Below are positions 31,870 through 34,604 of a stretch of DNA of 34,604 nucleotides, piece by piece. The stretch comes from an uncultured Bacteriovoracaceae bacterium. Its GTDB lineage: Bacteria; Bdellovibrionota; Bacteriovoracia; Bacteriovoracales; Bacteriovoracaceae. Position 1 is the stretch's first letter; every line of letters begins with the position of its first letter. The DNA is taken from the NCBI GenBank assembly GCA_938034385.1, contig CALHLC010000026.1:1-34604 (forward strand), given 5' to 3'. The notes under the pieces are model-generated. The model did not search any database, was not told where the DNA came from, and was given only the letters and a program-made list of their open reading frames with translations. Both the position numbers and the translations under genes were made by a program.

Positions 31870-32193
31870 TTAATTTTGAATTGGATATCCTTGAGATATC
31901 CATTTTTCGGTACCACCATCACTAATACAGATCAGATTGACACCACTATCAAGCTTAGATGACAGAATTTGATGTGCTACTTGAGCCCTTGCTCCTCTTC
32001 GACACAAAATATAGATTTTTTTATATGCATTTAATTCTTCAATATGATTATTCACTTGAGTATGAGGAATGTTCTTACTTCCCTCTATTCTCGCTTCTTC
32101 AAATTCATCAGTCCCTCTAACATCAAGTAAAACTTCTCCATCAGAGATAGTCTTAAAATAATCCTTAAAGAATTCATCTATAGAAATATTCAT
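31870..32193 (-). CDS. Rhodanese-like sulfurtransferase
   Basis: This single rhodanese domain has 107 residues, with an N-terminal [23 protein letters not shown] and the active loop CRRGAR beginning at C64. It should carry a persulfide in sulfur transfer or detoxification in the cytosol. Its ATG overlaps the malate dehydrogenase stop (ATGA), so the two are coupled, although no direct biochemical link between them is known. Confidence 0.9.
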   Translation of the reverse strand: MNISIDEFFKDYFKTISDGEVLLDVRGTDEFEEARIEGSKNIPHTQVNNHIEELNAYKKIYILCRRGARAQVAHQILSSKLDSGVNLICISDGGTEKWISQGYPIQN

Positions 32194-33179
32194 TTGATTA
32201 AACCTAAACTTTTAACAGTGTCTCTTTCGCTAATTAACTCTTCATGAGTAATTTTCATTTTCTCTTTTCCAAAATCATTATGCTCAAAATTCTCAACAAC
32301 TGTCACTTTTCCATTTATTGTTCTACATGGATAAGAAAAGATTAACCCTTCACTAATTCCATACTCACCTTTAGAGCATACACACATTGAATATGTTTCT
32401 CCTTCTGGTGTTTCAGTAGTCATGTTTCTTACTCCATCTACAATAGCGTTTGCTGCTGATGCTGCTGAAGATGCTCCTCTTGCTTCAATAATTGCTGCCC
32501 CTCTTTTTTGAACAGTTTTAATAAAGTCTGTTTCCAGCCAATTAGAATCAGAAATGACATCTGTCGCTCTTTTTCCACCAAGCTTAACATTATGAAAGTC
32601 AGGGTATTGAGTTGAAGAGTGATTACCCCAAATTGTCATATTTTTAATTTGATCAACTCCAAGGCCTGACTTAGATGCTAATTGAGACTTTGCTCTATTC
32701 TCATCAAGAGTAGTCATAGCAAAAAAGTTTTCATCAGGAATCGTCGTTGCACTATTCATAGCTATTAAGCAATTTGTATTACATGGATTACCAACAACAA
32801 AAACTTTTACATCTTTTGCTGCATTATCATTAATTGCTCTACCTTGCTCTGTAAAAATACCACCATTTATTTTAAGTAAATCAGCACGTTCCATCCCTTT
32901 TCCTCTTGGAACAGATCCAACGCAAATTACCCAATTTGCTCCATCAAAACCTTCATCGATATTTGCTGTGCAAGTTATCTTTTTCAATAAAGGAAAAGCA
33001 CAATCTTCAAGTTCCATAGCTACACCTTTTAGTGCAGGTAAAGCTCTCTCTAGCTCAAATAAGCTAAGTTCAACTTCAGTTTTTGGTCCAAACATTTGGC
33101 CAGATGCGATACGAAATAATAATGCGTATCCAATTTGACCAGCTGCTCCCGTGATAGCGACTTTTACTCTTTTACTCAT
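32190..33179 (-). CDS. mdh: Malate dehydrogenase (type 2)
   Basis: This is the NAD-dependent malate dehydrogenase of the citric acid cycle. GAAGQIGY (11-18) is the NAD loop. [13 protein letters not shown] holds the two substrate arginines, VVGNPCNTN the nucleotide edge, and [12 protein letters not shown] carries the catalytic Asp and third Arg. [12 protein letters not shown] holds the catalytic His. The length of 329 matches the Thermus-like dimeric type. TTLDENRA departs slightly from the usual TRLDHNRA. TAGGAGA precedes the ATG. The rhodanese gene follows with a 4-base overlap. Confidence 0.95.
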   Translation of the reverse strand: MSKRVKVAITGAAGQIGYALLFRIASGQMFGPKTEVELSLFELERALPALKGVAMELEDCAFPLLKKITCTANIDEGFDGANWVICVGSVPRGKGMERADLLKINGGIFTEQGRAINDNAAKDVKVFVVGNPCNTNCLIAMNSATTIPDENFFAMTTLDENRAKSQLASKSGLGVDQIKNMTIWGNHSSTQYPDFHNVKLGGKRATDVISDSNWLETDFIKTVQKRGAAIIEARGASSAASAANAIVDGVRNMTTETPEGETYSMCVCSKGEYGISEGLIFSYPCRTINGKVTVVENFEHNDFGKEKMKITHEELISERDTVKSLGLIK

Positions 33180-33316
33180 GATATCTCCTAATAAAATTAA
33201 CGATGAATTAGTTAATACATACTTTGACCCAAAGGGTTATAACTAGCATATATCGATATAATACTTTATCGCCGTCAATGTACAAAGTTAACCTTTTTCG
33301 TAACAATAGAAAAACT

Positions 33317-34048
33317 ATGACAAATGAGAAAAAACCTGAAAATGAATCTGGCTCAAGACCAAAAAAGCGAAGGCCAAACAATAGAAATAGAAATAGGAAC
33401 CGAAATAGAAATAAGAAAAATCCTAACTCTGAAAAAAATGGATTACAGGCTAAAGAGAATACTCCAGCTAAGCCTGACCAAAAAAATCCAAATAGAAACC
33501 CTAATCGAAAAAAAAGTAAAAAGAAATATCTAAACTCAAATAGAAACAGAAGACCAAATTCTAGATCCAATGGGCCTAAGAAGAAATTTCCAAATAGAAA
33601 CAATAAACCTCGAAAAGAATTTATTGATAAGCCAGAACCTCTAAAAGCTGGAAATATCTTTAATGCTTATTTTGTAGTTTTAAAGAAATACCTGAGATCA
33701 AGGAATAAATTTTTTAATGCTTTTAGAGAGAAAGTTGATCGTAGATCTAGAGGTGCTCAAAATGACTATCAAAGAAATCTAAACGCTCTAAGAAAGTTTC
33801 AAAGAGGTTTGAAAAATTGGCAAAAAGAAGAATTAAATAATCACTTAAATGCCTTACCTCTAGATAGTGAATACTCTACTAATAATCCAGATGCTGAAAC
33901 TGTTAGTGAAAGACCAGAGAAAGTGTCATTTTTCTCTTTTCATGAAAAACCTTCTCAAGTTCAAAGAGACAGTTATAAACAAGATACAGATGAGAGCACT
34001 GGAAGTATGGAAGACTATCAATCTTATAAAGAATCCAGCCAAGTTTAA
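33317..34048 (+). CDS. Basic Arg/Asn-rich protein, unrecognised
   Basis: From the ATG at 33317 this is 243 residues. Upstream in-frame ATGs at 33224 and 33278 fall in the probable promoter zone (a TATAAT lies at 33257-33262). Residues ~15-110 are low-complexity and highly basic, with NR dipeptide repeats (RNRNRNRNRN) and KKK runs. Then a short globular helical segment (NAYFVVLKKYLRSRNKFF to LKNWQKEE) is followed by an acidic, serine-rich tail. RN-rich basic tails often bind RNA or nucleoid DNA. Nothing identifies a family. The long opposite-strand frame here is rich in Phe and Leu and is a mirror of this bias. Confidence 0.55.
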   Translation: MTNEKKPENESGSRPKKRRPNNRNRNRNRNRNKKNPNSEKNGLQAKENTPAKPDQKNPNRNPNRKKSKKKYLNSNRNRRPNSRSNGPKKKFPNRNNKPRKEFIDKPEPLKAGNIFNAYFVVLKKYLRSRNKFFNAFREKVDRRSRGAQNDYQRNLNALRKFQRGLKNWQKEELNNHLNALPLDSEYSTNNPDAETVSERPEKVSFFSFHEKPSQVQRDSYKQDTDESTGSMEDYQSYKESSQV

Positions 34049-34057
34049 TTTTTAGTC

Positions 34058-34086
34058 AAAAAAAAGGCTTCTTTTTAAGAAGCCTT
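34058..34086 (-). terminator. Terminator between convergent genes
   Basis: The stem AAGGCTTCT/AGAAGCCTT (34064-34072 and 34078-34086) has a five-base loop. The minus strand follows it with eight T, serving the XRE gene. The plus side has a weaker T run and may also stop the RN-rich gene. Confidence 0.8.
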
Positions 34087-34115
34087 CAATAAATTTATTT
34101 TTTAATTATTTAAAA

Positions 34116-34562
34116 CTAGTATGTACTAGTGTTTTCAGAATTAAAAGTATTCGTTGCCGTAGTAGCTGGTTTGTTATTTGAATTCATAAAACCATAATTA
34201 TTATTTAAGTTTGTAGAATTGTTTGTAAAACCAGTATTCATAGCTGGGTTATTAACTGTTTGTTCAGTTTTATTAGCAGCCATTGGGTTAGTAAATCCTT
34301 GATTAGTCTGAAGATAAGAATTAATCGTATCTCTATAATCATTAAGCATTGCCCCTGAAATCTCATCTGAAGTTATGTGAATTATATCACATACCTTATT
34401 AATCATTTTAAAAGGGATGTTACATAAAGCTCTTTCAACGTTACTGATGAATTGACCGTTTTTGTAACCTAGTAAGTGGGATAAATCAGATTGTGATAAA
34501 CCTTGTGGGTGAGACAACCTTTTTGATTTAATTAGTGCAGCTATGTGCGTGAACTTTCTCAT
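34116..34562 (-). CDS. XRE-type HTH regulator with Asn-rich tail
   Basis: The 148-residue protein has an N-terminal Cro/cI-type helix-turn-helix (about 5-65; LSQSDLSHLLGYKNGQFISNVER) of the kind that binds operator DNA as a dimer. From ~85 on, the chain is low complexity, rich in Asn and Thr with scattered Met/Phe/Gly (AMNTGFTNN, LNNNYGFMNSNN). Such tails are unusual on small regulators and look disordered or prion-like. AAAGGAG lies seven bases before the ATG. Its target cannot be seen. Confidence 0.7.
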   Translation of the reverse strand: MRKFTHIAALIKSKRLSHPQGLSQSDLSHLLGYKNGQFISNVERALCNIPFKMINKVCDIIHITSDEISGAMLNDYRDTINSYLQTNQGFTNPMAANKTEQTVNNPAMNTGFTNNSTNLNNNYGFMNSNNKPATTATNTFNSENTSTY

Positions 34563-34604
34563 TCGTAAACTCCTTTAATTTGCAGTCCCATTATTATCAA
34601 TAAA
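34563..34604 (-). promoter_or_regulatory. Leader of XRE regulator gene
   Basis: On the minus strand a TAATAAT sequence (about 34590-34597) could be a -10 element, but the -35 lies outside the window. AAAGGAG is the ribosome-binding site. Confidence 0.3.

Noticed and set aside
33208-33603. Minus-strand open frame of 131 codons rich in Phe and Leu.
   Set aside because: It mirrors the Arg/Asn/Lys-rich coding bias of the opposite gene. It has no signal or ribosome-binding site and runs through repeats of Phe and Leu typical of antisense to basic low-complexity sequence.
1-34604. A CRISPR array, prophage or secretion-system cluster.
   Set aside because: No regularly spaced repeats were seen on reading, and apart from the IS and integrase remnant no phage structural or secretion machinery genes are present.

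Overview
This AT-rich window looks like the chromosome of a Gram-negative bacterium with a lipoprotein- and outer-membrane-rich envelope. The dense, short-intergenic layout, the many lipobox proteins and barrel proteins, the secreted subtilisin and the S/K/N-rich low-GC coding style suggest a member of the Bdellovibrionota, possibly a marine Bacteriovoracaceae/Halobacteriovorax-like predator. This placement is an inference from style, not a database match.

Layout. Positions 1-3470 are a degraded accessory segment. It holds an ISL3-type insertion sequence, an N-terminal LysR fragment, two small secreted cysteine-containing proteins, and an N-terminal P4-type integrase remnant beside tRNA-Ala(GGC). 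Positions 3460-5254 (minus) hold an aldo/keto reductase and a GT2 glycosyltransferase whose stop codon lies inside the tRNA. Positions 5290-7689 (plus) hold a tightly overlapping three-gene unit: a nucleoside-phosphorylase-fold protein, a spore-photoproduct-lyase-like radical SAM enzyme and a small unknown protein. It is the best candidate here for an undescribed system. Positions 7816-9753 hold transketolase, convergent with two tandem paralogous outer-membrane proteins. Positions 11810-16000 hold a lipoprotein, ribosomal protein L28, a probably leaderless lipoprotein gene, a barrel protein and RecJ.

Positions 15997-20463 (minus) hold a signalling cluster: histidine kinase, OmpR-type regulator, PilZ protein, a protein with two possible dinucleotide-binding folds, and a lipoprotein. 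Positions 20734-23316 (minus) hold an HExxH metalloprotease apparently fused to a C-terminal beta-barrel. Positions 23403-27003 (plus) run pal, two small lipoproteins, tsaD, rsmA and smpB. A terminator-like hairpin lies inside the signal-peptide codons of the gene after pal, so Pal output may be uncoupled from the downstream genes. Positions 27025-28673 (minus) hold rmuC and a barrel protein. Then come a secreted subtilisin, a PhoX-like phosphatase, rhodanese plus malate dehydrogenase, a basic RN-rich protein, and an XRE regulator with an asparagine-rich tail.

A recurring architectural theme is regulatory signal embedded in coding sequence. Minus-strand terminators sit in the 3' ends of tkt and smpB, a tRNA promoter sits in the glycosyltransferase gene, and an attenuator-like hairpin sits in a signal peptide.
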